A stretch of 64,000 nt of DNA from Rheinheimera maricola (GCF_016918075.2 NZ_JAERPS020000001.1:930001-994000), one strand, 5' to 3'. Positions 33,420 to 43,397 are shown, counted from the first letter of the stretch. The notes: generated by a model not told the origin, from the sequence alone. Translations and numbers: made by a program.

Positions 33420-33429
33420 ACTGTACAGT
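33420..33429. promoter_or_regulatory. palindrome upstream of the hsd operon
   Basis: ACTGTACAGT is a perfect 10-bp palindrome about 117 bp before hsdR. It is a candidate operator. The rest of 33325-33545 (221 bp) shows no gene and no convincing promoter. Confidence 0.35.
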
Positions 33430-33545
33430 GATGATTTTTAGAGTTAAATTCGATAGGTATTGCTAATTCAGGGACGAATAATTGTGTCAGTCAGTTTGAT
33501 GCTACTAACAAAAGATAATATCCAAGCCGATTGATACAGGAACAA

Positions 33546-36500
33546 ATGCAAAATATGAACTCGACTAATTTTGAATTTTTACGACCAGATAACAATAATC
33601 TGGCTAACCTTTGCGGCCTGGCCGAAGCGGTTCTGTATATCGATCCGGGTAGCACACTCGTGCGTCTGCGTAGTTTTGCCGAAGAACTTACCAAAACTAT
33701 CTATAAAGAAGAGTTGCTACCGCGTATGCCGCAAGCAAGCTTCTATGAGTTGATTAAAAGCCCGGTGTTTGAAGACTGCGTAAGCAAGTCACTTATCTAT
33801 CAAATCAACTTTATCCGTATTAAAGGTAACGATACTGCACATGGTGCCGAAGGCGAACTGCAAAATGCGCAATTGGCACTGCATACGGCTCATCAACTGG
33901 CAATTTACCTGGCAGTAAAATATTACGGCAAAGATAAAAACAGCATCCCAGCCTTCGTTGAAGTACAAGACCCATCCAAAGCACTTAATCAGCTGCAGAA
34001 AACGGTGTCAGAATACGAGAAGGAACTGAAAAAACAGCAAGAAGATTTGGAAAAGGTTTTCGAAAAGCTTGATGCTGAGCGTGCAAAGAATGCCGATAAA
34101 ATCGGCTTGCCGCCGAAGCCTGTACTGCAACGGCAAAAACAACAAAGCCAGCAAGTTGCTGACAGCCTACAGTGGAGTGAGGCTAAAACCCGGGCGTTAA
34201 TGATTGACGCCATGCTGCTGCAAGCAGGCTGGGATGTTACTGACCCAGATAAAGTGGGGCAGGAAGTCGAAGTTGAATTTCCGAATAACCCCAGCGGTAA
34301 GGGGTATGTAGATTATGTGCTATGGGCCGACAACGGCCAGCCACTGGCAGTAGTAGAGGCAAAAAAATCAGGCAACACCAGCCTGCAGGCCGGGCGTGAG
34401 CAGGCGCGTATGTATGCAGACTCGCTTGAGCGTATGGGGTATCAGCGGCCGGTAATTTTCTACACCAACGGCTACGAAACCTTTATCTGGGATGACGCCC
34501 AGTACAACACCTACCGGCCGGTTTATGGCTTTTATAGTAAAGACAGCCTCGACTACGTGATTTACCAGCGCCAATATCGCGCGGCAGAACTTGAGCGGTT
34601 TAACCCGGATTTGAATATCGCTGATCGGCCATATCAAATTGAGGCGATAAAAACGGTCGCAGCACATTTTCAAAAGCAGCGACGCAAAGCATTAATTATT
34701 CAGGCCACCGGCACGGGGAAAACCCGGGTTGCCATTGCTTTGGCAGAATTGCTGCTAAGAACCGGCTGGGCTAAGCGCGTGCTGTTTTTATGTGATCGAA
34801 AAGAGCTGCGGGTGCAAGCCGATGATGCGTTTAAACAAAGCCTGCCCTCTGAGCCACGATGTGTTATTGGTGAAACTAACAAAATTGACCAAAGTGCCCG
34901 CGTATATATTGCCACTTACCCAGGCATGATAAACCGCTTCGCCCAGCTCGATGTCGGCTTTTTTGACCTTATCGTTGCCGATGAGTCGCATCGCAGTATT
35001 TATAATAAGTACCGCGACCTGTTCGATTACTTTGATGCTTTGCAGGTAGGGTTAACGGCAACGCCGGTGAAGTTTATCAGCCGTAATACCTTCGATATCT
35101 TCGACTGCGAAACCACCGATCCCACTTTTGAATTTGGTTTAGATGCGGCAATCAACAACGAGCCCGCCTACCTGGTGCCGTTTAGAGTAAAAGATCTCAC
35201 TACCGATTTTCTGCGCGATGGCATTCACTACAGCCAGCTAACGGCAGAGCAGCAGCGACAGCTGGAAGAAGATCTTGGCGAAGAAGAAGCCCGCAACACC
35301 ACTATTGCCGGTAAAGACATTGGTCGCAAAATTTTCAGCGAGGATACTGACCGTATCATTCTGGAAAACCTGATGAATAACGGCATTAAAGATGAAACCG
35401 GTTCATTGGTAGGGAAAAGCATTATTTTTGCCCAGCGTCAGGACCACGCCGAGCATTTAGCCAAGTTATTTTGCGAGAAGCTCTACCCGCAATACGGCAG
35501 CAAGGTATGTAAGGTTATCCACAACGATATTCCACATGTAGAAAGCCTGATTAAAGAATTTAAAAAGGCCGACAACGATTTTCGCATTGCTATCTCGGTC
35601 GATATGCTTGATACCGGTATCGACGTGCCAGAAGTGGTTAACTTAGTTTTTGCCAAACCGGTTAAAAGCTGGGTAAAGTTCTGGCAAATGATAGGCCGGG
35701 GAACACGCTTGCGGCCAAATTTGTTCGGGCTGGGTAAGCATAAAACCGAATTTTTAATTTTTGACCATTACGGCAATTTTGAATTTTTTGAACAGGAATA
35801 CCAGGAGCCGGAAGATACCGGCGGTAAATCGCTGCTACAAACTACCTTCGAAGCAAGGTTAGCATTGGCTCAGGCTGCCTTAAAACATAACCATGCCGAG
35901 GCGTTTGATACGGCCGTTTCACTTTTACGCGCCGACATTAATGACTTGCCGGATAACAGTGTTGCCGTCAGACGAAAATTGCGCGTGGTGCATCAACTAC
36001 AACAGACAGATTTACTGAAAAAGCTGGATGCTAAAACCCAGCACCTGTTAATAAACGATATTGCCTCACTGATGGCCGCTCGCGTGCTGCGCGATAAGCA
36101 CGCCACGCAGTTAGATAAACTGATGGCCGCTATAGAGCGTTGCCTGGTAGAGCAAGCCAGCTGTTTTGAGGATGGCCGCAACGAGTTACTGGCCGAGCTG
36201 GATAAACTCGCGGTAAATATTCAGGCGGTAAGGCAAAAAGATGCGGTAATTGCCAGGGTTCGTACTGGGGCATTCTGGCAAAACCCCAGTGTAGCCATGT
36301 TAGAACAGGTGCGGGAAGAGCTGCGGGGCATTATGAAATACCGCCAACAAGCAACTGGTCCGGGTTATGACACCGCAACCACCCGCACCCGGGATGCTGG
36401 GGTAAACGAAACCGAGCGGGAAGTAAAAATTGCCGGTGCCAATGAAGCCATGCTTTATCGGCGCAGGTTAAAAGCCATCTTAGAGCAGATGGTTGCAGCA

Positions 36501-36959
36501 AATCCAACCTTACAAAAAATTCGCAAAGGCGAACCTATTGCCGAGCAAGAATTACAAAGCCTGACCTCAACCATTTTAACCAGTCATCCGGGTGTCAGCC
36601 TTGAGGTGTTAAACGAATTTTACGGCAGAACGGCTGAGCAGCTGCATATTACGGTGCGGGAAATGATCGGCGTAGACGTGCAAGCTATAGAAGAGCACTT
36701 CAAACGCTTTTTGCATAGCCATCCCACCCTTACTGCTAAGCAGGTGAGTTTTATGAACCTGCTTAAAACCTATATTGCCCAGCATGGCAGTATTGTGATT
36801 GAAAAACTTTATGATGCGCCTTTTACCTCGCTCTCGCATGAGGGTATAGATGGCGTATTTGCAGCTGATGACATTACCGATTTAATTTCAGTGCTTAAGC
36901 CTTTTATGCAATCCGCAGCGGCAACACCCCAAAATCAACTTAAAGGTTCACAGGAGTGA
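33546..36959 (+). CDS. hsdR: HsdR, type I restriction motor/nuclease subunit
   Basis: The start at ATG 33546 is preferred over a TTG five codons earlier; AGG lies 5 nt upstream. 1137 residues: DUF4145-like N-terminus (about 10-130), a coiled coil (about 145-190), a PD-(D/E)xK nuclease (VDYVLWAD at about 252 and VVEAKKSG at 266-272), then a helicase motor with ATGTGKTR near 386, ADESHRS near 477, LTATPVK near 506 and QMIGRGTRLRP near 716. It translocates DNA and cuts at a distance with HsdM and HsdS. It is the first gene of an hsdR-rmuC-hsdM-hsdS operon. Confidence 0.93.
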   Translation: MQNMNSTNFEFLRPDNNNLANLCGLAEAVLYIDPGSTLVRLRSFAEELTKTIYKEELLPRMPQASFYELIKSPVFEDCVSKSLIYQINFIRIKGNDTAHGAEGELQNAQLALHTAHQLAIYLAVKYYGKDKNSIPAFVEVQDPSKALNQLQKTVSEYEKELKKQQEDLEKVFEKLDAERAKNADKIGLPPKPVLQRQKQQSQQVADSLQWSEAKTRALMIDAMLLQAGWDVTDPDKVGQEVEVEFPNNPSGKGYVDYVLWADNGQPLAVVEAKKSGNTSLQAGREQARMYADSLERMGYQRPVIFYTNGYETFIWDDAQYNTYRPVYGFYSKDSLDYVIYQRQYRAAELERFNPDLNIADRPYQIEAIKTVAAHFQKQRRKALIIQATGTGKTRVAIALAELLLRTGWAKRVLFLCDRKELRVQADDAFKQSLPSEPRCVIGETNKIDQSARVYIATYPGMINRFAQLDVGFFDLIVADESHRSIYNKYRDLFDYFDALQVGLTATPVKFISRNTFDIFDCETTDPTFEFGLDAAINNEPAYLVPFRVKDLTTDFLRDGIHYSQLTAEQQRQLEEDLGEEEARNTTIAGKDIGRKIFSEDTDRIILENLMNNGIKDETGSLVGKSIIFAQRQDHAEHLAKLFCEKLYPQYGSKVCKVIHNDIPHVESLIKEFKKADNDFRIAISVDMLDTGIDVPEVVNLVFAKPVKSWVKFWQMIGRGTRLRPNLFGLGKHKTEFLIFDHYGNFEFFEQEYQEPEDTGGKSLLQTTFEARLALAQAALKHNHAEAFDTAVSLLRADINDLPDNSVAVRRKLRVVHQLQQTDLLKKLDAKTQHLLINDIASLMAARVLRDKHATQLDKLMAAIERCLVEQASCFEDGRNELLAELDKLAVNIQAVRQKDAVIARVRTGAFWQNPSVAMLEQVREELRGIMKYRQQATGPGYDTATTRTRDAGVNETEREVKIAGANEAMLYRRRLKAILEQMVAANPTLQKIRKGEPIAEQELQSLTSTILTSHPGVSLEVLNEFYGRTAEQLHITVREMIGVDVQAIEEHFKRFLHSHPTLTAKQVSFMNLLKTYIAQHGSIVIEKLYDAPFTSLSHEGIDGVFAADDITDLISVLKPFMQSAAATPQNQLKGSQE

Positions 36960-36961
36960 CA

Positions 36962-38827
36962 ATGCAAAATATTGAATGGACCACCAGTTTAATCGTGCTC
37001 GCTATCGTCGCTGCAGTAGTCTTAGTGGCACTCGGTTACTTTGTCGCTAAAGCATTAGCCAGCAGTACTGTGGCAGCACTAAACATGCAGTTACAACAGG
37101 CACAGCAAGCGCTGGATCAAGCCAGCAACCAAAACCAGCAGTTGCAGCATAGGCTTTCTCAAGCAGACGAGGCTTTACGGCAAAAAGAACTGGCAGAGAG
37201 TAAACTGCAGGGCCAGCTCGATGCTGCAAAAGCGAATGAGCAGCGTTTAACGGATGAGCTGGCCAGTCGCAAGGCTGAGTATCAACAGCAGAGCCAAACA
37301 CTCGACACTGCTCGAGATCAAAAGCACCTGGCAGAGAAGAAGCTTGAAAATGCATTAACAGATAATGTTGCTCAAAAAGAGCTAGTGCAGGAGCTGCGTG
37401 ATCGTTTAAATAAAGCCGAGAATGATATATTACAAGAACGCACACAGGTCAGCCGGCTAAAAGATGCTCTGGCGCAAGAAGGAAAAAATGCCAAAGAGCT
37501 TGAAGCCTCAAACAACGATGCCCGTGAACAGTTAAAAGAGGTAAAACAGCAATCGGTAGAGCAGCAAGCAAAATACAGCCAGCTCCAGGAACGCTATCAG
37601 ACGTTAAGTAACGAACACACTGAACTGCGAACCACTCTTCAGCGCAAAGAAGAGCATTTTAAAGAGCAAATGCAGCAGCTAAGCGAAACAAAACAGTCGC
37701 TTACCAAAGAGTTTGAAAACCTGGCCAACAAAATATTCGATGAGAAAGGTAAAACCTTTACCCATACCAGCCAGGCCAGTATCGACAATATGCTTAAACC
37801 GTTCCGTGAGCAAATTGAAGGCTTCCAAAAGCGGGTTAATGAAGTGCATGACGTGTCGCTACAAGGTAACAGCACCCTGAATGCAGAAATTAAAAAGGTG
37901 CTGGATATCGGCCTGCAAATGAGCAAAGAAGCAAATAACCTCACGTCTGCTTTAAAGGGTGACTCACAGCAGCGAGGAGCCTGGGGAGAGGCGCAACTGC
38001 GACGTACCCTTGAAATGGGTGGGTTAATTGAAGATGCGCATTTTGAAGTACAAAGCCCGTTTAAAGATGCTGAAGGACGAAATAAACAAACTGATTATTT
38101 AATTAAATTGCCCGATGGTAAGCACATCATTATCGATAGTAAGGTTACTCTCAACGCCTATGATCGTGCTATATCGGCAGAAACACCAGAAGAGCACAAT
38201 CTGGCAATGCTTGAGCACGCCAAAGCCGTACGCAAACACATTGATGATCTAGCCTCTAAGGACTACACCAATTTAGTTGGCATGCGGAGTCCCAGTTTTG
38301 TTTTGATGTTTATGCCCATTGAACCTGCCTATATCGAGGCACTGAAAAACAACAAAGACCTGTTTGAATATGGTTACAAGAAAGGCATTGTGCTGGTGTC
38401 ACACACCACACTAATCCCAATTCTTCGCACCGTGTCAAACTTATGGATGATCGAACGCAGCAATGCTGAGGCACGTGAAATAAGTGAGAAGGCCGGTGAT
38501 ATCTTTAATCAGGTTTGCCTGGTGGCTGAGCGCTTAAGCAAATTGGGCGGCACCTTAAGCACCGTCAGCAATCACTATAACGCCACGGTAACTGCGCTTG
38601 CTGGTCAACAGGGGTTATATGGCAAGGTAGACCGCTTTAATCAGTTGTCCGTTAAGGTGAGCAAAAGTTTGCCACAGCTGGAAGCGGCACATATGGATTT
38701 TGAAACCGAGCGGCTATCGTTAATTGTCGAACCGATTGAAGAAAATACACAGCAACCAGAAAACAGCCGCATAGCAGGCGATGTTCTGCTAGCATCCCAG
38801 CCCGAATCAGAAACAGCAGTAAATTAA
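36962..38827 (+). CDS. rmuC: RmuC-family protein inside the hsd operon
   Basis: A 621-residue protein with AGGAG 5 nt before ATG 36962. An N-terminal membrane helix (about 8-30, LIVLAIVAAVVLVALGYF) is followed by a very long coiled coil (about 38-260) and the RmuC core (about 300-500), with RGAWGEAQLRRTLEMGGL, QTDYLIKLPDGKHIIIDSKV and FMPIEPAYIEAL. The core is a PD-(D/E)xK-like fold (D...IDSK). RmuC limits inversions in E. coli; a role in defence is plausible but not shown. It sits between hsdR and hsdM with short spacing, so it is expressed with them. Whether this is a second rmuC besides a housekeeping copy is unknown. Confidence 0.88.
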   Translation: MQNIEWTTSLIVLAIVAAVVLVALGYFVAKALASSTVAALNMQLQQAQQALDQASNQNQQLQHRLSQADEALRQKELAESKLQGQLDAAKANEQRLTDELASRKAEYQQQSQTLDTARDQKHLAEKKLENALTDNVAQKELVQELRDRLNKAENDILQERTQVSRLKDALAQEGKNAKELEASNNDAREQLKEVKQQSVEQQAKYSQLQERYQTLSNEHTELRTTLQRKEEHFKEQMQQLSETKQSLTKEFENLANKIFDEKGKTFTHTSQASIDNMLKPFREQIEGFQKRVNEVHDVSLQGNSTLNAEIKKVLDIGLQMSKEANNLTSALKGDSQQRGAWGEAQLRRTLEMGGLIEDAHFEVQSPFKDAEGRNKQTDYLIKLPDGKHIIIDSKVTLNAYDRAISAETPEEHNLAMLEHAKAVRKHIDDLASKDYTNLVGMRSPSFVLMFMPIEPAYIEALKNNKDLFEYGYKKGIVLVSHTTLIPILRTVSNLWMIERSNAEAREISEKAGDIFNQVCLVAERLSKLGGTLSTVSNHYNATVTALAGQQGLYGKVDRFNQLSVKVSKSLPQLEAAHMDFETERLSLIVEPIEENTQQPENSRIAGDVLLASQPESETAVN

Positions 38828-38842
38828 TAAGCGAGCGATGCA

Positions 38843-40447
38843 ATGCTAACAGGCCAAATTCGTAACGATATCGACAAACTCTGGGAGAAATTCTGGACCG
38901 GCGGTATCACCAACCCATTAACGGTAATTGAGCAAATCAGTTATCTGATGTTTTCCCGCATGCTCGACATGCAGGAAGACATGGCCGAACGCAAAGCCAA
39001 CCGCACGGGTAAAGACTTCTCCAGGCTGTTTCCCAATACACCGGAAGGCCAACTGCTACGCTGGAAAAACTTTAAGCAAAAAAGCGGTAAAGAGCTGCAA
39101 AACCACTTAAAACAACAGGTGTTTCCGTTTTTCGCCACGCTGGGTAAAAAGTCTGATCAGCAAGACGGCTTAGGCGAAGAAGGCAGCGCCATAGAGGCGC
39201 TTGGCCATATTGGCGAGTATATGCAAGATGCCGACTTAGAGATAAAAAACGAGTCGGTACTGGTAAGTGCTATTGAAATGGTGGACGCACTGCCGCTAAC
39301 GCAAAGCGATGTTAAAGGTGATATTTACGAATACCTGCTTAGTAAGCTGACTACCGCCGGTATTAACGGCCAGTTTCGCACCCCAAGGCACATTATTGAT
39401 GCCATGATTGAGCTGATGAACCCTCAGCCAACAGACATTATTTGCGACCCGTCATGCGGCACCGCAGGTTTTTTGGCCCGCACCATGGAATACCTTAACC
39501 GCGTGCACTCCAGTGACGCGGGTATTTTTACCGATGAAGACGGCAACAAGCACTTCACCGGTGATAAGTTAGAGCCGTATCGTGACCATATCAACAAGCA
39601 GATGTTTTGGGGCTTTGACTTTGATACCACCATGCTGCGCGTATCCAGCATGAATATGGCGCTGCACGGGGTTAATGGTGCCAATATTTTGTACCAAGAC
39701 AGCTTAAGTAAATCGATTAAAGAGCACTACCCACGCCAGGAAGAGAACTTTTTTGACATTGTGCTGGCCAACCCGCCGTTTAAAGGCAGCCTGGATGAAA
39801 CCAACACCAACCCAGATGTACTGGGCTTGGTTAAAACCAAAAAAACTGAGCTGTTGTTTGTCGCGCACATCATACGCTCGCTTAAGCTTGGCGGCCGCGC
39901 CGCGGTGATCGTGCCCGACGGCGTACTGTTTGGCTCATCCAAAGCACACCAGCAATTACGCCAGCAACTGCTGGAAAACAATCAGCTTGAAGGAATCGTC
40001 AGCTTACCTAGTGGCGTGTTTAAACCCTACGCTGGGGTAAGCACTGCCATTTTACTGTTTACCAAAGGCGGCACTACCGAGCGGGTATGGTTTTATGATT
40101 TACAAGCCGATGGCTACTCGCTGGATGACAAACGCACCGAGCTTAAAGGCGAGGGCAGTAATGACTTGCCAGATGCGATTGCCAAATGGAAGCAATACCG
40201 CCAGCTGGTGGAAAGCAATGCCGCAGAGGCTGACATTGAAAAAGCTTTTGGCGATAAGAAACAAAAAGCCTTTGTGGTAGATGCCAAAGATATCATCGAG
40301 CACAAGTTTGACCTGTCGATAAACCGCTACAAACAAGTGGTGTATGCCGAACAGCAATACGAAGACCCTAAGCAAATTCTGAAAAAGCTTAAAGCGCTGG
40401 AAAGCGAGATTATGGCTGATCTGGATGAGCTGGAGGCCATGCTGTGA
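38843..40447 (+). CDS. hsdM: HsdM, type I DNA methyltransferase subunit
   Basis: A 534-residue adenine methyltransferase. The N-terminal helical domain (IDKLWEKFWTGGITNPLTV) is typical of HsdM. SAM motif I is CDPSCGTAGF near 202, and the catalytic motif IV is ANPPF near 308 (N6-adenine type). Target site methylation protects host DNA; with HsdS it also forms the core of the restriction complex. It overlaps hsdS by 4 bp (GTGA). Confidence 0.95.
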   Translation: MLTGQIRNDIDKLWEKFWTGGITNPLTVIEQISYLMFSRMLDMQEDMAERKANRTGKDFSRLFPNTPEGQLLRWKNFKQKSGKELQNHLKQQVFPFFATLGKKSDQQDGLGEEGSAIEALGHIGEYMQDADLEIKNESVLVSAIEMVDALPLTQSDVKGDIYEYLLSKLTTAGINGQFRTPRHIIDAMIELMNPQPTDIICDPSCGTAGFLARTMEYLNRVHSSDAGIFTDEDGNKHFTGDKLEPYRDHINKQMFWGFDFDTTMLRVSSMNMALHGVNGANILYQDSLSKSIKEHYPRQEENFFDIVLANPPFKGSLDETNTNPDVLGLVKTKKTELLFVAHIIRSLKLGGRAAVIVPDGVLFGSSKAHQQLRQQLLENNQLEGIVSLPSGVFKPYAGVSTAILLFTKGGTTERVWFYDLQADGYSLDDKRTELKGEGSNDLPDAIAKWKQYRQLVESNAAEADIEKAFGDKKQKAFVVDAKDIIEHKFDLSINRYKQVVYAEQQYEDPKQILKKLKALESEIMADLDELEAML

Positions 40448-41601
40448 GTTGGCCGATGGTGAAATTGGGAGATCTTTTTAAGGTCACATCTGGCGGAACT
40501 CCTTCTAGGTCTGTTCCTGAATATTACGAGAATGGTGACATTCCGTGGATAAAAACAGGCGATTTGCATCATAGGTATATTGAGCATGCTTCGGAATACA
40601 TTACCTCTGCTGGGTTAAACGCATCTTCGACGAGACTTTATCCTTCTGGGACTGTTTTAGTTGCCATGTATGGGGCAACCATCGGTGCCTGCTCAATACT
40701 CAGAATCACAGCCTGTACGAATCAAGCGTGCGCGGCTTTCACGCCTGTTGAGAAGGTAGACACCGACTATCTTTATTACTTTTTAAAACACAGTAAACCT
40801 GTATTTGTAAATGCTGGGGCCGGTGGGGCTCAACCGAATATTTCAGCCGGTTTTTTAAAGAACTTTGAAATCCCACTTCCACCACTAGCCGAGCAAAAAC
40901 GCATTGCCGCGATACTGGACAAAGCCGATGCCATCCGTCGCAAACGCCAGCAAGCCATCCAACTCGCCGACGACTTCCTCCGCGCCGTGTTTTTGGAAAT
41001 GTTCGGCGATCCGGTGACCAATCCGAAGGGGTGGGAGGTTAAAAAGCTCGGGGATATCGTCAGAATTCGTCGGGGAGCTTCACCTCGTCCAATCAAAGAG
41101 TTCCTCGGGGGAACAATTCCATGGATAAAAATTGGAGACGGATCAAAGGGTGATCAAATTTACCTTCATGATACTAAGGAATATGTCACTAAGGCTGGTG
41201 CTGAAAAAAGCCTTTATCTAAATGAAGGTGCTTTAATATTCGCAAATTGTGGAGTAAGCCTTGGATTCGCCCGCATACTGAAAAAAGCGGGCTGTGTGCA
41301 CGATGGATGGTTAGCATTTGATGAAATAAATCCCAGTTTTAACAAAATTTTTCTTCTGAAGTGGCTCAATCAGCTTACAAGTCATTTTAGAAAGATTGCT
41401 CCTGATGGCACTCAACCAAATCTCAATACGGGCATTATGAAGCAGCAAGAATTGATATGCCCTCCTGTTGAGTTACAAGAGCGATTTGAAAACATCGTTC
41501 ATTTGACGGACTCGATGCTAAATAAACTCAAAACTGCTGAGTTGGCTGACGAGCAGCAATTTTCGGCGATTAGCCAAAAAGCCTTTTCCGGCCTGTTATA
41601 A
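40444..41601 (+). CDS. hsdS: HsdS, type I specificity subunit
   Basis: A 385-residue protein with the GTG start overlapping the hsdM stop. Two target recognition domains are each followed by a conserved helical spacer: the central one reads LPPLAEQKRIAAILDKADAI and continues through RRKRQQAIQLADDFL; the end has CPPVELQERFENIVHLTDSML. TRD1 starts KLGDLFKVTSGGTPSRSVPE and TRD2 KLGDIVRIRRGASPRPIKEF. The TRD parts are AT-richer than the spacers, as expected from domain exchange. The recognised site cannot be read from sequence. Confidence 0.95.
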   Translation: MSWPMVKLGDLFKVTSGGTPSRSVPEYYENGDIPWIKTGDLHHRYIEHASEYITSAGLNASSTRLYPSGTVLVAMYGATIGACSILRITACTNQACAAFTPVEKVDTDYLYYFLKHSKPVFVNAGAGGAQPNISAGFLKNFEIPLPPLAEQKRIAAILDKADAIRRKRQQAIQLADDFLRAVFLEMFGDPVTNPKGWEVKKLGDIVRIRRGASPRPIKEFLGGTIPWIKIGDGSKGDQIYLHDTKEYVTKAGAEKSLYLNEGALIFANCGVSLGFARILKKAGCVHDGWLAFDEINPSFNKIFLLKWLNQLTSHFRKIAPDGTQPNLNTGIMKQQELICPPVELQERFENIVHLTDSMLNKLKTAELADEQQFSAISQKAFSGLL

Positions 41602-41606
41602 CGTAA

Positions 41607-41622
41607 ATAACAAGGATGTTAT
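41607..41622 (+). promoter_or_regulatory. GGA-loop hairpin over the ribosome site of the 54-residue ORF
   Basis: ATAACA-AGGA-TGTTAT is a perfect 6-bp hairpin. The loop AGGA is the ribosome site and the stem takes in AU of the ATG at 41621. ACAAGGATGT matches the core of the CsrA consensus (ACARGGAUGU), the strongest single match in the window. Confidence 0.65.
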
Positions 41623-41785
41623 GAATATCGAACTAACCACCATTAACGATAAATACGTTTATGCCTTAAGTGCCGCGGCCGATTGGCTGACGGTATCGGA
41701 GTGGGCGCTACAGGTAGCGGAGGTATTCCCCGATTTACTGGCTAATGCCGACGCGCAGGCGGCTTGGCTCGTCAAAGGTTTTTAA
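41621..41785 (+). CDS. 54-residue ORF downstream of hsdS
   Basis: ATG 41621 with AAGGA 4 nt upstream. The product reads MNIELTTINDKYVYALSAAA through LVKGF: acidic, mainly helical, with no known motif. It is 20 bp after hsdS in the same direction and probably co-transcribed. The hairpin that spans its start suggests regulated translation. It could be a small regulator or an antirestriction-type partner of the type I system; neither is shown. Confidence 0.55.
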   Translation: MNIELTTINDKYVYALSAAADWLTVSEWALQVAEVFPDLLANADAQAAWLVKGF

Positions 41786-41826
41786 AGGTAGCTGAAGAAC
41801 AGATTTAAAGATGAAAAGGAGTGAAG

Positions 41827-42864
41827 GTGTCTGAATCAAGCGTTGTTGAAGTATGGCTACCAGTCAAACGGTATCGGTTGACAATCAAGCATCGCATTTT
41901 GACTGAATTGGGCGAGATTTCACATTTCATCCTGAATGTTCTGCATAAATATGAGCTACCTTTACAATCAATTTATGACATTACAGGTCTTAATGAGCAC
42001 CAACTTCAACCTGTAATTGAGAGATTACAAGGTCTGAAGTTTATTAACGATGATCTTCAGCTAACAGAATCGGGAAAATTAACCGCTTATGCTCTTAGTC
42101 ACTTACATGGTAAAGAAATTGAAGTCTATATGGATCAGAATTATGGCTCTTATTCCAGTTCTTGGTTCTTAGCTTTAAGCAATTGCGAATCCATACAAGC
42201 ACTACCTGTTTCTGCTATCCAAGTCGAAACTCCGGGAAATAAAAAGTCTAATTACACTGAAGATTGTTTCCAACAAACGCAGAGATTTAAGAAAAGTCTT
42301 CCTGAGATTTTGCCGTCGCTTATTTCAGATTTTCAGCATTTTGCAGATTTAAAAAATGGCAAGTGGGGAATGGAATGGGATATCACTTTATTTAGCGTTG
42401 AGGAAAATCAACAACATGGTATCTGCATAACATTGCCGCTAAAGCGACATGATAATGCGATGCAACGCAATGATAACCTTAAAAAACCACTGCGTTTATA
42501 CACCAGACTTTTAGTTTTAACGACCAACTGTAAGCAGCCAACGGGCTTTGAATGGCTGGACAAGCGAAGCTTAGCGCCTTTGGTAAACGTCTATTCTGAA
42601 CATGACAACGAAGTGTATAACGACATTCCTTTATTTTATGACAGTGTTGACGGTACTGAATTAGTAGATGGTACGTTAAAAGATAACTCAACTTTTCATG
42701 AAGGTAAGGCTAATAAATTACTGCTGCATGCGATAGAGAACGAGATGTTTGACCCTTTATTGTCGATAGAGCACTATTTTTCACTAGCCTGGCAATTGCA
42801 TGAATTTAGCTACTCTGAAGTAATTGAAAATATAAGTTTTTCAAATCTAATTAGGATCGATTAG
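41827..42864 (+). CDS. winged-helix-like protein, gene A of unnamed helicase operon
   Basis: The GTG at 41827 is chosen because AGGAG lies 5 nt upstream; a GTG two codons earlier sits on the site. 345 residues. An N-terminal winged-helix-like segment (ILTELGEISHFILNVLHKYE, then LNEHQLQPVIERLQGLKFIN and LQLTESGKLTAYALS; about 20-90) precedes a large alpha/beta region with no known motif. AT-rich and unlike the hsd genes in base use. The next three genes follow with overlaps or short gaps, so this is the first gene of an operon. It could read DNA or a signal and pass it to the helicase. Confidence 0.6.
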   Translation: MSESSVVEVWLPVKRYRLTIKHRILTELGEISHFILNVLHKYELPLQSIYDITGLNEHQLQPVIERLQGLKFINDDLQLTESGKLTAYALSHLHGKEIEVYMDQNYGSYSSSWFLALSNCESIQALPVSAIQVETPGNKKSNYTEDCFQQTQRFKKSLPEILPSLISDFQHFADLKNGKWGMEWDITLFSVEENQQHGICITLPLKRHDNAMQRNDNLKKPLRLYTRLLVLTTNCKQPTGFEWLDKRSLAPLVNVYSEHDNEVYNDIPLFYDSVDGTELVDGTLKDNSTFHEGKANKLLLHAIENEMFDPLLSIEHYFSLAWQLHEFSYSEVIENISFSNLIRID

Positions 42865-43397
42865 TGATGAAGGTGGTAGATAAATATCAGTCGTTTGCTG
42901 AACATTTGTTTGAAGATAAACATGTAAGAAAGTATGGAATGATGCTTGTAAAGCATGGCTTTAAAGGCGCGGCAAAAAGGGTAAATCCTGTAGCCATCTA
43001 TGCTGATGCAGCCTTATCAGTTATCAGTGCCTTTAATAGTTACTTTGAATATGCTCGTGAGCGTGAGATAACAAAGCAGATACTCGCCCAAAATAAGCGC
43101 ATTGAAGCGGAATTAAAATCACAATTAGAAATAATGAATATTAAGTATGAAACTGCACTGGCGTTGGGTGATGAGAGAATTAAAGAGCTGTCAGACAAAG
43201 CTAAACTATCTGAGCTACAAATGAAAAATTTTATTGTGCAAATTGGCAAGCAGGTAAATATAGCTAAAACAATGCAGACGTGTATTCGACATGAGCGTGA
43301 AAATGGTTGTAGTTTCAAACAACTTCAAGATTTACAGGGTAATTTAGATCATTATTTACGCTCTTGTTTAATGATATTAATGGAAAATGTTGAATAA
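42864..43397 (+). CDS. coiled-coil protein, gene B of helicase operon
   Basis: 177 residues from GTG 42864 or ATG 42867 (AGGA upstream fits both). After a helical start (FAEHLFEDKHVRKYGMMLVKHG) it has a short hydrophobic stretch (AIYADAALSVISAFNSYFEYA) and then a coiled coil with REREITKQILAQNKRIEAEL. The motif EREITK with the same context returns in the next gene (KEREITKRVYAQAEADI). The two are therefore related or interact. No known family is recognised. Confidence 0.6.
   Translation: MMKVVDKYQSFAEHLFEDKHVRKYGMMLVKHGFKGAAKRVNPVAIYADAALSVISAFNSYFEYAREREITKQILAQNKRIEAELKSQLEIMNIKYETALALGDERIKELSDKAKLSELQMKNFIVQIGKQVNIAKTMQTCIRHERENGCSFKQLQDLQGNLDHYLRSCLMILMENVE

Noticed and set aside
33420-33429. 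ACTGTACAGT read as a LexA box
   Set aside because: The CTGT and ACAG halves overlap with no 8-bp centre, so the geometry is wrong for LexA.
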